From contig WIXG01000191.1 of the NCBI GenBank assembly GCA_009869945.1, forward strand, positions 89,494-153,493: DNA of 64,000 nucleotides, read 5' to 3'. Shown piece after piece: positions 53,035 through 64,000 of the stretch (positions within the stretch are counted from its first letter, which is position 1; each line of letters begins with the position of its first letter). Source of the stretch: Mesaphorura yosii. Its lineage: Eukaryota > Arthropoda > Collembola > Poduromorpha > Tullbergiidae. Below the pieces are notes generated by a model. It was not told the DNA's origin. It ran no database searches and worked only from the letters and a program-made list of their open reading frames with translations. The position numbers and the translations under genes were made by a program.

Positions 53035-55363
53035 TCATTGCCATTCATCAAAGCGGAATTTAAATGTTTTGTCGAATTCAACGAGAACATCATTCACATT
53101 TAGATCCCAGATTCTGCCAACCTGACGACCGTCAACTGTAAAGTAGTACCGCACTGGAATTTTTATCGTACAACAATTATTCCAAAAAGCCGTAATTATT
53201 CTCTCGTCGAGCAAAGGCGGCATTTCTTCCTCGTCCTCAGCCAACACATTAGTATTCCTCGAAGACATGGTATGCAATAGTCTCTGCAATTTCGCAGTCG
53301 CTTCATCTTTATTCTTGGCAATAGAACTGGCCCGTCGTTTGCTTAGTAGCATGCACTTGGATCTTAGATCGGATACTAAATAAAAGTTTAGTATCTGTAT
53401 TACTGTATAACGGGATCTGTTTTGTGTTTTCAGAGTCGTGGTACACATCAGACAGCGACTGGAGTTACTTCTGGTAGCTCGACAGCTGTCCTAATGGTAG
53501 GGCCCAACTTTAAAGTGGGAAAGAAGATAGGATGCGGAAACTTCGGGGAACTACGCCTTGGTAAGTTTTGATTATACAAATCTCACGTCCACGTCTACAT
53601 GGGATCCCTATTTGTGTGTGTGGAGTGGGCACTTGCCCACAAGAAGTATATTTATGGGTTGAACGCAAATCACAGACGACCACGTAACTTCTAGTATATG
53701 ACGCTTGTATTGGCACGCTATCTCCGAAAATAGACTATTTCTTAATCCGGTCAGTTTTGTTTGTGACTAGTATCAAAGAAAGCTTAACTGAAGTTACTGT
53801 AGTAATCGTGTCGTGTCCTGTTCGTGTTTACGTTGAATGCCTGCCTTACAAACATGTAATATGAATTAGATTCCATGATTGCACGCATAAATATTGATTT
53901 GATTTCAGATTAGGTATGGAGATAGTTAGAGACAATTATAGCTCTTGATCTTGATTAGTATGTGAGAAATAGTCACCTAAATATATGTACTTAATATCTT
54001 AATGAAAATAGCCGCTTAGAAATGTACATGAAGAAAAATATAGTCATGAGATAATAGCCGGGTTGTAAAAAGTCATTGTCGAATACCCTTTTTGTATTGC
54101 TTCATTATTATTATCAATTTATGTTTAATCAATTTCAGGGAAAAACCTATACACCAACGAACATGTAGCGATCAAATTAGTAAGTCAATTAGTCAATAAT
54201 CAATTAATCGATCGAAACTTGACACCCGAAAACGAAAACTTCACAACATTTCCATTGTAATTTATAGGAACCCATGAAGACGAAGGCACCTCAACTCCAT
54301 ATGGAATATCGTTTTTATAGAATATTAGGATCTCATGGTAAGAGAAGCGTGCTAGCAAATTAAATGGCTTAGGATTTGATTTGAAGGTTTAACTACAACA
54401 ATATTGTCGTAAATGTAGATGGAATTCCTGATGTGTACTACTTCGGACCGTGCGGAAAGTATAATGCACTGGTGATGGAACTGCTTGGTCCTAGTCTGGA
54501 AGACTTATTCGATCTCTGTGGAAGGCGATTCACATTGAAGACTGTTCTCTTGATTGCCATCCAACTGGTAAGTTTATCAGTAACCAGATCCCCTTCATAT
54601 TCTCAATTCCACTTGTTCCTGACGTGGACAACGAATAATGCATTGACTTATTTCTCTTGCAGCTACACAGGATAGAGTATGTCCACTCGAAACATCTCGT
54701 GTACAGAGATGTAAAGCCAGAGAATTTCCTCATCGGCCGTAGTTCGAATAAGAAAGATAAGATTATTCACATAATTGATTTTGGATTGGCGAAAGAAGTA
54801 AGTCTTCTTTATTTATTCGTTACATGGAAATTTACTTTCTTATGAAAATTTTTAGTATAGTATGGGAGGGAGGTTTTCTAACAATACTTGAGCTATTTAA
54901 ACTAGGTTTGTTACGTTAAGCGGTATGAGTATAGGTAGAGAGTTTAACGGTATTAGTCTTGCGGGGATTAGTCTGAATCAGTCTCGTAATCGCACTCACC
55001 GTTAGCTACGCTGCGTTCAGTGCGAAGGAGATGCGTAATATAGTGAACTATCTTGGGGTTACCAGCAGCGTCTGGAACCTTTTCGAGGTGAAATTTTCCG
55101 TAATGTGTTCTTTTCTTGCTATTATGTGTCATACGGCAGTCCTTATCCAAGCACAATAATAGATGATTCGATCCTCCAATCCTAACGGCATCATGTAGGG
55201 CACGATCTGATAAATTACTCGCAGCGAAAGGTTCCGCCTTCTTATTGATTGAAATAATTGGCACTTGCAAATTATTTGCTGTCAACTTGTGCGCCATGTC
55301 ACCTGGTGAATAGGGGACAATATTTTCAAGACAATTTAGCGTATCTCTCCACGGCTTCTCCAT
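53035..55363 (-). CDS. Unrecognised two-exon gene antisense to CK1-gamma
   Basis: Exon 1, 55363-55000, starts [16 protein letters not shown] and ends at a strong donor (G|GTGAGT). Exon 2, 53375-53035, follows acceptor CTTTTATTTAG. The phases match (phase 1), giving 234 residues. Exon 1 has a Cys/His-containing middle ([20 protein letters not shown]) and [10 protein letters not shown]. Exon 2 holds a Lys/Ala-rich helix, an acidic run ([13 protein letters not shown]) and a C-terminus reading [16 protein letters not shown], then NDVLVEF and FRF. That end faintly recalls the last strands of a doublecortin-type ubiquitin-like fold, but I would not name it on that basis. The 1.6 kb intron contains five CK1-gamma exons on the other strand, and exon 1 sits in a CK1-gamma intron. 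An upstream exon is possible, since a CAG acceptor precedes 55378. Confidence 0.5.
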
Positions 55364-57719
55364 TAAGTTAAGCGTCTCCTGATGAACGAAGCGTTCGGTG
55401 AGCGTATGAATAGAAGAATGAGAATCAGCAACCAAACGAATTTAAACACGAATGCACCAAGCAAGGAAAAGCTCTACTAACTAATTCAAACTTTCTTTTC
55501 TTTGTTTCAGTATATTGATCCTGAAACTAACAAACATATACCCTACCGAGAACATAAGAGTTTGTAAGTTCTGCGTTTCTTTTTTCTTACTAGTTATTTC
55601 TTTTGAAAATGTGCTGAGACACTTCGTTTGACTTGTTTAGAACTGGAACAGCTAGGTATATGAGCATAAACACACATATGGGACGAGGTGAGAAATTAGA
55701 TAATTTGTAAGGTCATATTACACGAAACATTGATGATACTTAACAAAACCATTGTAGAGCAAAGCCGACGAGACGACTTAGAAGCGCTTGGGCACATGTT
55801 TATGTACTTTCTGCGAGGGTCACTTCCGTGGCAAGGACTGAAAACATCCACTCTCAAGGAAAGATATCAACGCATTGGTGATACCAAACGGGCAACTCCT
55901 ATCGAAACGCTTTGCGAAGGGCATCCAGGTGCCTATCTTCCTATTTCGTTTACAAACCGTTTCATTTTCAAATTAATAACACCAACTGCTTCTTGTGTGT
56001 GCAGAGGAAATGGCAACTTACCTGCGCTACGTCAGAAGGCTAGATTTCTTTGAAACGCCAGACTACGACTATTTAAGAAGGTAAGCGGAAGTTCTCATTT
56101 TTTATTTTAAAAAGTGGCTGGAACAGTTGATCAAATCAATAAATTTAACATTCGAGACCTTTTTGGTGCTTAGAATAATGACTATTGCCTACTTCATACT
56201 TCTAATTAAAATTTTTATGACGTTTTAGAATGTTTCATGATCTTTTCGAAAGAAAGGGTTATGTTGATGATGGAGAATTTGACTGGACGGGAAAAACCAT
56301 GGTTAGTCGCCTATCATTGATCTAAGCATTTCAACTTCATGTGACCTAATTATGCTGTTAAAAATATTCATTCAGTCGACCCCAATTGGGTCCCTTCAAA
56401 CTACACACGAAGGAATCTCATCACAGAGGGATGTCAGGCATCATCCTCCACACCACAGCAACTTGCCCAATCCAAGAACGAAGGTAAGCAGATCCAATAC
56501 CACTGACACGATTAAGTAGACTCGAGAAATATGCAGTTGAACTGCACACATATCAAACAATTGAACTTGCGTCCCTCCTTCCCTTTTCTGATGCGTGCTT
56601 AGCGTGCTGATCTTCTACTTGATTGACTTTTGCGTGAAACTTTAACAAAAAGCTTTGCAATGTGCTCGAATAAGACTTCACAATTTTGAAGCAAGGAAGG
56701 AGCTTAGTAAGATACCAGCAATGTCTAATTCTCACACAGAAAGACTGTGATGAGGAATGCAATGCATATATGAAGATAGATGATTACACACATGTATGCA
56801 TTATTATCTTAGGGGGGAGTTCTGGGGGGGAATAAAGACAGCGGATGGTCAGGAGAAAATCTTCAAAATTGGCCGTCGTCCTCTTTAGGACACGACCTAA
56901 CGCCAGGACATGATCGTCACGGTTCCGTGCAGGTGAATTGCCAATGAAAGATAATTTTTTCTATTGTCAACTTCAGATGTACATTTTATTTTTTCCCCCA
57001 CCCGTCTTAGTCGTCGTTTGTTTAGTGCTAGTTATTGGCTTGCCATACTACTTCATTCTTTTGCATGTACTTTTGAGTGCTATTTCAATTTCGTTTTGCC
57101 CTAACAAGCTTTCGTACGAGACAGTGGTCGTATCGCTTTTCATATTGTTTTACCAGTTGTCGTGAAGCCATTAATCAGTGTTCGTTGTGACTCTTGTGAC
57201 ATTAGCATTGTTTAGGAGCTTTTGCAGTGGCAGCGCTAGAGCTTCATGTTACCCAACTCTTGTGAACAAAAACTTGAAAGGTCTCGGCGCGGCATGTTCT
57301 CCTCGTTGTAGGCTGCTTGACTCTGCTCATTCTCCTCCTTTAACCTGTCCCATTCATCTCAAAACGTAATCCGAGCGGCAAGCTTGTCGGGGTGTTCCCG
57401 GGGCTAAAGGGTTGCATTCTTGTGGTTTACACCTCCTTCGCTTTCAGCCTGTGTGGTAAATTGTGACAATCATTTCACCGATTTTGTATTTTAGGTGGTG
57501 AGTTCGACAAATGGAGAACTGAATGCTGACGATCCTACCGCTGGACATTCAAATACGCCGATAACGGCGCAAGCAGAACTTGAGACTCCTTCAGAGACAA
57601 AGTGCGATTTCAAATCTTATTCTACGTAATGTTTTCGAGTGCTAATTTCAATTTTTGAATTCTTTAGATGTTGCTGCTTCAGAAAAAGCAGAAAGAAATC
57701 CGCCGGTCGTCCCAAGTGA
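53434..57719 (+). CDS. gish: Casein kinase I gamma (gilgamesh-type), 5' incomplete
   Basis: Fourteen exons: 53434-53560, 54139-54179, 54268-54337, 54419-54567, 54663-54797, 55511-55563, 55641-55687, 55758-55928, 56005-56080, 56229-56301, 56376-56483, 56813-56932, 57495-57601 and 57668-57719. They join in frame to 442 residues and stop with TGA. The first starts in phase 0 ([11 protein letters not shown]), so a short ATG exon lies upstream and was not found. Kinase landmarks are [20 protein letters not shown] (ATP loop), [19 protein letters not shown] (catalytic Lys), [13 protein letters not shown] (catalytic Asp), [10 protein letters not shown] and [16 protein letters not shown], all diagnostic of the gamma subtype. 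The C-terminus ([10 protein letters not shown] ... [16 protein letters not shown]) carries the Cys triplet that is palmitoylated to hold CK1-gamma at the plasma membrane, where it phosphorylates LRP6/Arrow and other membrane-linked substrates. Exon 56813-56932 is an extra Gly/Ser-rich insert. Confidence 0.95.
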
Positions 57720-60700
57720 CTGGACGATGGAGATAACTATCTTCTACCAGTGTCTGCTGATTAACTTTTTGTTTAAAATCCTATCTATTAAGGTGATAAA
57801 TCCTCTAGGCCATTTTCCTTCCAACAATTAAAATGTTGGGTCTAATTACAGTACGTAACACAACCGGCTGCTTTATAAGATTCAATCTCGTTCCTTTTTT
57901 GACTTCATTGATATTCACTCGTCCGAAATCCGGACTGATTTTGAGAAATACAGAGGCGAGTTAGAAAAGGTTTTCTTTCAATTCAAGTGTTCAAATATTA
58001 GCTAACAAACAGAACTGGAGCAAGGATTGCGCAATGTAATTGGGTTTCTCGAAACGACTGGCGAAAATCGCAATCGTGACATGGCGCAGCACTTAACGAG
58101 GGAAATGCAATTCATTTGTCATTTAATTGTATGAGAATTTCCAATTCATCAATTCATGTCGAACTTAGCCAGGTCGGATGAGCCCATTTCTGTTTCGCAT
58201 GTGTATTCAATTGAATTCCATTACTTTGTGTGTCGCACTATATTTTCATATACACACGTATGACAGCCGACTGCTTGAGCGAAATCTAAATTTTAATCAG
58301 TATGGAATGCTCGAGAGGTTCTTTTGATAATGATTAGATTGAGCTAATCGAGAGATTGTATGGACGAGCGCAGAGCTGATTTATGATCTTTTTATTTCCT
58401 AAGATGTAATATTTTGTAATGTCAATGCCTGTTCCGTAAATGTTCTGAAAGCTTACCTTTTCAAGAATATTAGCCTCAATGCGATAAGCGAGTCGTTCTG
58501 ACCGACTGCAATGCTCGTCTGCTGTCCACGCCTAAGTTTGCAGGGGTCAATTAAAGCAGCATGTAGACCGACCTACCAGATATTTGAATTTTTCATATAC
58601 GGACGGCGATGCACACTACATTTAATTTAGTACGCTGATATGTAAGCGGCTGCTCGCAGTAATCAAATGTTAATGTTTCTTCCACTTATCACTAAACGAT
58701 TAAACCTGCGCATCGACTTAAGATCGTGAACTTGAATCTGATTGTGTTATATGAGTTATGTTTTCCATTGTTGCACGATAACAAAGCAGCATGTATGAAC
58801 TTATATTTAATTTGGCGTCGTGTTTCTCCCGAGTACTGTAAGATAGAAAGTGTTTAGGTGCGTTAAGTCTAATTTATTACAGTAACGAGTAACCACTTTA
58901 ACTACGAAAGTTATATTTACTTAAAAAGAAAGAAAAGCGGAGAAGAATCCAATTAATTACAGTTTTAATGATGATTCTTAAATTATAATGTAACTTATTA
59001 CGGTAATTTAAGGTAACGTTGTAAGATGTTTGTTCCTGTAAAAATTAGCGTATACTGCAAATTCTGGAATGTACAGACAAATGCAAACGTGGTGGATTGC
59101 GGCCACAATGCACAAGAAGAGCGACAACCTGGACGAAGTGAGACCGTAACAAAAAGAAATAAAAATGTTTTACTTCAAGCGTACTCAACCTCTTTGCGTT
59201 TGGAACTTGTTTGATAATGATGCCTGCTAACAATTCCAGTACACACGCGCATGAATGAGAAAACAGTTACTTTTTATCATGCACAACATTTCAATTGTTC
59301 CAAGATCTTCAACTTTAGAAATACCTCAATAGGAAACTTTTTACGTACTGATCCAGTTCATTAGTAGCAATGATTCAGCCTTCTCGTATGAGAGACGAGT
59401 TCGCTTTTGCTCTGATGTTGGAGCCACTCCTTTCGTGCTCAATGAAGAGCTTAACCGAAAAGACCGTACCGTAATAGACAAAGAGCACCGGCGTCAATAA
59501 ATGGTTGCCGAATCCTTCTGTTGGCTGAAAATAAATAATACTTGTTACAAATTCCGTGGCCTGTTAATTGGTACTGAGAAATAGCCATAGTATGTGTGTG
59601 GACTTTCCTTCCGTTCCATCCCAAGTAGTTAGTTACCTATTCTTGGCTCATGCAATTAAAAGCCGAATTGAATCCAATAAATTGATAATGCTGTATAATT
59701 CTGCAGCACTCGAATGCAAATGCAAGCAGAATGTGTATAGCCAGGAGCATTTTCGAGCATTTGGCCAATTTATGGTGCTAATCAAAATTGTGATCAGTGA
59801 TGGGTTCGGCATCGGTGCACACTGATGCTAAAGACCAATTGCAAGAGCATTTCTATATATGGCTTCGAAAAATTTGAGTACTCTTTATGTTCTCAGTCGC
59901 TTGCCGAATCTCTGCTCTGCTCTTATGTGGCAGTCGAGGAGCAAACACTTGAGATGAGAATTTCTCAACAACTTATCCGAACAACGCGATGAAAGTCTCC
60001 TGGACAGCACAGACCGATCACACAGGCTTAGGCCATACGAAGAATACAGGAAGGATGCGATGAAGTTCACACCTTGTGAAATATGAAGTACGAAGATGAT
60101 TGTTATTATTACAACAATAAAAAGAGTCCTGGAAAATATTGTTGCGTTGTATATCCCATTTTATACACAATTCCTTCGAGATTGTTATGTTATAAAATAA
60201 TGCAATCATGAAATGTGTGAATGAGACGAGAACTCCTGCGTCGACTGACGGAGGTTGGTCAACACTGCGCATTTTAGTGCTACATGCGACTCGACGTTCC
60301 TTTTGATCTTTTCACAGTTCGAGTGGTATATTTTTATTGGAGCAGGTTTGCCGTTGACTTGGGTGGCTGAGGTACAACGCGAGACCGATTAAAGTCTCAA
60401 AAATAAATTTTTAATCTTGGCACACTTTTGTACGGGAAATCGAAGACAAGCGAGCCAGATATGTGAACAAAACGTCGAAGTGAAAAGGTGGTGAAAGAAC
60501 AAGCTCCTACGGCTTACATTTTGACGGGAAGATGGGCAAGCTGAGACGTCTCATCATATGTAAAAAGGAATAAAACGAACAACCAACGTCAGTGAAAAGA
60601 GAACATTTGGCTAGTGCAATTTAATCGCGTCCATGTTCTGTGATTTTTTATCAGTGCGAAGAAAGCCTCATAAACATGTCCAAGTGATATTTGAGCCTTG

Positions 60701-61100
60701 ATTGCATTGTTTTCTCTCTGGTCGACGAACTTTGGCCACCGGGTTCAGTTTACCTTTCTCAAGCCAGGAGCCACGAGCAAGGTGAGGTGATAATTAAAAA
60801 GCAGAATAATTGCCATTGTGATCAACCTGGTCATGTGTTTTGCTCAACTTCCTCATTAGATTCATCCCAAGGCTCCGCTGTCTCCTTATCCTGCTCGTAA
60901 CAGAGTTGCGGCTCTGAATTTTCCAATGAATCATCTTTGCCTTATTAAAATTTAAACTTTGACTTTGTTCTCATTATCCTCCGGTTGCTGCAATTGTTTA
61001 TGTTTTCACAACTTGCCATGAGTAATAATTAGTAGCACTGCTCTTAAATAGATTTTAGTACCTAATTAAGCCTACCTTTTCCATGAGTAATTTATTTCAG
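57720..61100. other. CK1-gamma 3' UTR and intergenic DNA
   Basis: The CK1-gamma 3' UTR begins here. The nearest poly(A)-like signals on the plus strand are ATTAAA near 58551 and AATAAA near 59158. Open frames beyond are short and unconvincing on both strands. Confidence 0.5.
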
Positions 61101-61236
61101 GAGGCACAGGGTGCATGCAATGCAGAATGCCGTCCCACTTTGTCAAAACCGGGGATCGACGACACGCATGCTTTGCCCCAACCTCCAGTGACCCATCCAT
61201 CTATATAGAAATGCCACGGCTCAATTTTCTGGCAAG
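61101..61236 (+). CDS. Candidate exon of an unknown gene
   Basis: A good acceptor (TTTATTTCAG) opens a frame entered with two bases of a split codon. It reads GTGCMQCRMPSHFVKTGDRR ... SIYIEMPRLNFLAR and ends at a GTATGG donor. The four Cys and the composition look protein-like, but I recognise no family. A following piece (61282-61317 or 61287-61317, donor GTAAAT) may continue it after a very short intron. Confidence 0.28.
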
Positions 61237-62815
61237 GTATGGCAGAAATTTTAAAAAATTAACTCGGGTTTGACATAAAAGATTAGGATTACCACGAGTT
61301 CTCAGCAATCGTCACAGGTAAATTACATTTAAAGCAACTGTCATTTGTCGCTCCTGACTTTGGACGTCCGAGATTTATTCCTTCAAGTGGGCGAAACTAG
61401 AATTGTGCTACGGAAGAATTCGTCCAATCGTGGCATGGCACCAAACTGTCTCAACTCTATCTTGGCTTCATCGCATTCTTCTATTTATTCAGTCCTGTCA
61501 TTCTCGGTAAGTAGTCATTCTCACATTATTTCAATATCGAACTAGCAAAAGGCAAAGACGCAATTTAAAGTTAATAAATTCAACGTTCACTTGAAGTTTT
61601 ACAATTCTCAAGAATTGTTACACAAAAATGCGCTTTTGTACTGTCTCGTTTTGATCCAACTTGTTTGGCTCGTGGGGTTTTCAAATTCCGGAGAGTTCAG
61701 ATTCAGATTCTTGTCCCAATGGAGTTATTTCGTTAAATAAATACCAAATCTTCGAGTGAGAGCCACAAGGATTAAAATATTGTCCCCTTCAAGAGAAATC
61801 TCGAAGAATTTTCTTCAAGGAGATTCGAAACATGAAGAGCTGACAAGCACTTGACATTCTTCCTTGTCATTCTTAAAATTTTATCGCTGCATATATTTAT
61901 AATGAGACAGCAGCATCGATCCCATAAGGGGTAAGTTGTGTAGAGACTGTAAATAGAAACATCAAAAATCTATAAGTGAAAAGGTTTAATTGGATGGGAG
62001 AGAGGTTTAATGCTTGGATTAAAATATCTTTCTTAGCCACAGCCGTGCATCTGAACAACGCGTCGAACGTAAAGGACCGCGTATAATTTACAAACCTCTA
62101 CTGGTTCTTCGTATTTAATGTTGTTAAATAAATCTCTCAACTACGGTCAAATGGTTAGGCTTTTAAGACTCTTTATTAACAAGCCGCATACGATTCGAAA
62201 CCAGGATACGGTCCAGCAAGGGCAGTGTGATGGGAATGTGAAAGGATGAGCCGGTCTTTATGCAAGAGAAGTGGGAGGCGCAGGAAAACCATAATTTCTT
62301 GGAAATTTCAATTTAACACCTTTGTTTACGTAATTCAACGGAACTTAAGCTTTTGTGTGCACATTTTATTAAGAGTCAATAGTTTTATTAGCAGGATCAT
62401 TCTCCTTAAAGAACATCCGTAAAAGCGCATCCGTGCAATGTTGCAAGGCATGAATTTCGTTCACTGATAATTCGGTGCAACCTCACATGCCAGGGTCATG
62501 TTGGGTATCTAGCTGAAACTCTGGTAAATGAATAATTTATGACCTCTGATTTGGATAGCTGTGGAATTTAAGTAATGATCACGTTTTATGATCATTGTTA
62601 CTCAGAAAGACAGATATGTTCAAAGCCTAGCTCTGATTTGCTATGCAGGCATAGCGTGGTGTCTCAAAATATAATCCAAATTAGCAGTCTGTTAGGTGCA
62701 GAATTGGGAGTAAATTACTGCCATCAGTGCAGACATTATGTCGCACATTTCCCAGAAATGTTTTTGTCAAACCAATGCCAACACGTGGCTGTCTTGACTT
62801 GACAAATGTGTGCAG

Positions 62816-62988
62816 ACGGGAGCATCTTTGTTCAAAGAATTCAGCTTTTGAACGGCGAGGTTGGTCTAAGAATCAAATCTCAGGGGCTCGTTCGTCGTTC
62901 AGCCACCTCAAAAAGGTTTCCTCCTCAAATAGCTACTTCTTCGGTCCGTTCATATTATGAACCGTTGAATCAAGAAAAGAGAAAATAA
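62816..62988 (+). CDS. Candidate terminal exon of an unknown gene
   Basis: After acceptor GTGTGCAG a frame entered in phase 1 reads DGSIFVQRIQLLNGEVGLRI and continues to YYEPLNQEKRK and TAA 62988. AATAAA follows at about 62998. Another frame is also open for over 100 bases here, so the reading is not secure. It could be the last exon of the gene suggested at 61101. Confidence 0.22.
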
Positions 62989-63466
62989 CATGTCGCATAA
63001 TAAATATGACTCGGTTGACAGCTCATTAATTAGCAGTTCCATCCTCCTGTTTATGTATTTTTGTTATTACTTTATGTCGAACCTTCGAACCAGCATTTCA
63101 TTAAATATCTGCTTCCTCCGCATGCTTTCGCATGAAAAATTAATGAAGGAGCATAAATTACCGCAGCGCTGATCTAGAGCTGAGCCATATTCAAATGAAG
63201 GCTACTAGAAGAACAAAACCTGCAACTGGAAAGGTGGTGGCGTCCTTGTTGATTTTTTAAATAAAGTTCCAGCAAATCATTAAATTATGACTTCCAGTTT
63301 GATTCCATGATTCTAATTATGGACTAAGACTTACCTTCGATTTTAATAAACATTTTTATTCATAAATAATAATCTGGCTGTTGTTTGGAGAAGACTAATG
63401 ACTTGTGCAGCTGTAGTAAAATATTTTTCATTCATTATCATTTGACCACGAGCGACTTCGAGAGCA

Positions 63467-63546
63467 GTGAAGCAAATCTATTCAGATTTGTTATATGTCG
63501 TTGGGTCCCAAAGTAAATACTTGAAGCGTCGAATTTTGTTTCAAAA
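63467..63546 (+). repeat. Perfect direct repeat, copy 1
   Basis: 80 bases identical to 63921-64000, starting GTGAAGCAAATCTATTCAGA. The copies are 454 bases apart and sequence before each copy differs. The true repeat may be longer because copy 2 is cut by the window edge. Confidence 0.95.
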
Positions 63547-63920
63547 CGATCGGAGTGTTTACATTTCCCCAGCACAGTGTAATCTGGACGCATTGACGAA
63601 TTGGATTTATGTTCTGAATACGATCGACCGTCCTTCACACTGCTCGTGCCGTGCTCCCACTCCAATTCTAACATGGTTCATAATCAGTTCGAGTGTGTTT
63701 TATTTCACAGTTCGTCCTCCTGGAGCTTATTTTGATGCTGTCGTTTATTCCTCAAACAATGACGACGCCATCCCGAAATCACGCCAGGGCACTCGCTGAT
63801 CCTTTTGCTGTCTCGGATTTTGACTTCGATTGGGAATCATTGGATAACTTACGGTTATGGTAATGATATGAAAGCTTTGGTGCTCAACTGTGCTTTCGCA
63901 CGGCTTGATGCTATTATCAT

Positions 63921-64000
63921 GTGAAGCAAATCTATTCAGATTTGTTATATGTCGTTGGGTCCCAAAGTAAATACTTGAAGCGTCGAATTTTGTTTCAAAA
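63921..64000 (+). repeat. Perfect direct repeat, copy 2 (cut by window end)
   Basis: Identical over all 80 visible bases to 63467-63546. It could be the second unit of a 454-base tandem array, the second end of a direct-repeat-flanked insertion, or an assembly overlap error. Confidence 0.95.

Noticed and set aside
63467-63799. 110-codon plus-strand frame at the right end
   Set aside because: It begins at a non-ATG codon inside the direct repeat and shows no family pattern.

Overview
The window is eukaryotic and most likely arthropod, probably a cladoceran crustacean such as Daphnia. Genes are split by many short GT-AG introns, often about 50-90 bases, mixed with a few multi-kilobase ones. 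The sequence is AT-rich. The gene set (Argos, an insect-type gustatory receptor, Dfurin1-like furin, gilgamesh-type CK1-gamma, a short secreted C-type lectin) is arthropod in character. The species is an inference; no species-diagnostic sequence was found.

Layout, left to right. 1-7.8 kb: no recognisable gene. 7.8-10.2 kb (minus): a complete four-exon argos/giant-lens gene, a secreted EGF antagonist. 11.46-12.08 kb: a long inverted repeat. 17.9-21.6 kb (plus): the last two exons of EFL1, the ribosome-maturation GTPase; the rest of that gene was not found in the window. 22.0-24.5 kb (plus): a ten-exon cholinesterase-like protein with two damaged active-site positions. 24.7-26.1 kb (minus): a two-exon gustatory-receptor-like gene, tail to tail with the esterase. 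27.4-28.0 kb (plus): a small secreted C-type lectin-like gene. 28.7-48.2 kb (minus): a furin-type proprotein convertase gene of about 19 kb, with at least two and perhaps three alternative exons closing the P domain, a 12-base microexon, and a separate Cys-rich/transmembrane/tail exon.

50.0-50.4 kb (minus): a 118-residue protein that looks like a lone CARD domain. 53.4-57.7 kb (plus): casein kinase I gamma, complete except for its first exon. On the opposite strand, interleaved with its first five recognised exons, lies an unrecognised two-exon gene (53.0-55.4 kb). 57.7-64.0 kb: mostly empty, with weak candidate exons at 61.1 and 62.8 kb and a perfect 80-base direct repeat, 454 bases apart, that runs off the right edge.

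Functional links are loose, as expected in an animal genome. Argos, furin and CK1-gamma are all signalling modulators, but nothing shows co-regulation. The strongest leads are the P-domain alternative exons of furin, the catalytically broken cholinesterase-like protein, the antisense gene threaded through CK1-gamma, the CARD-only gene, and the isolated 3' exons of EFL1. All exon models come from reading splice sites, phase and family similarity by eye; no transcript data or searches were available.
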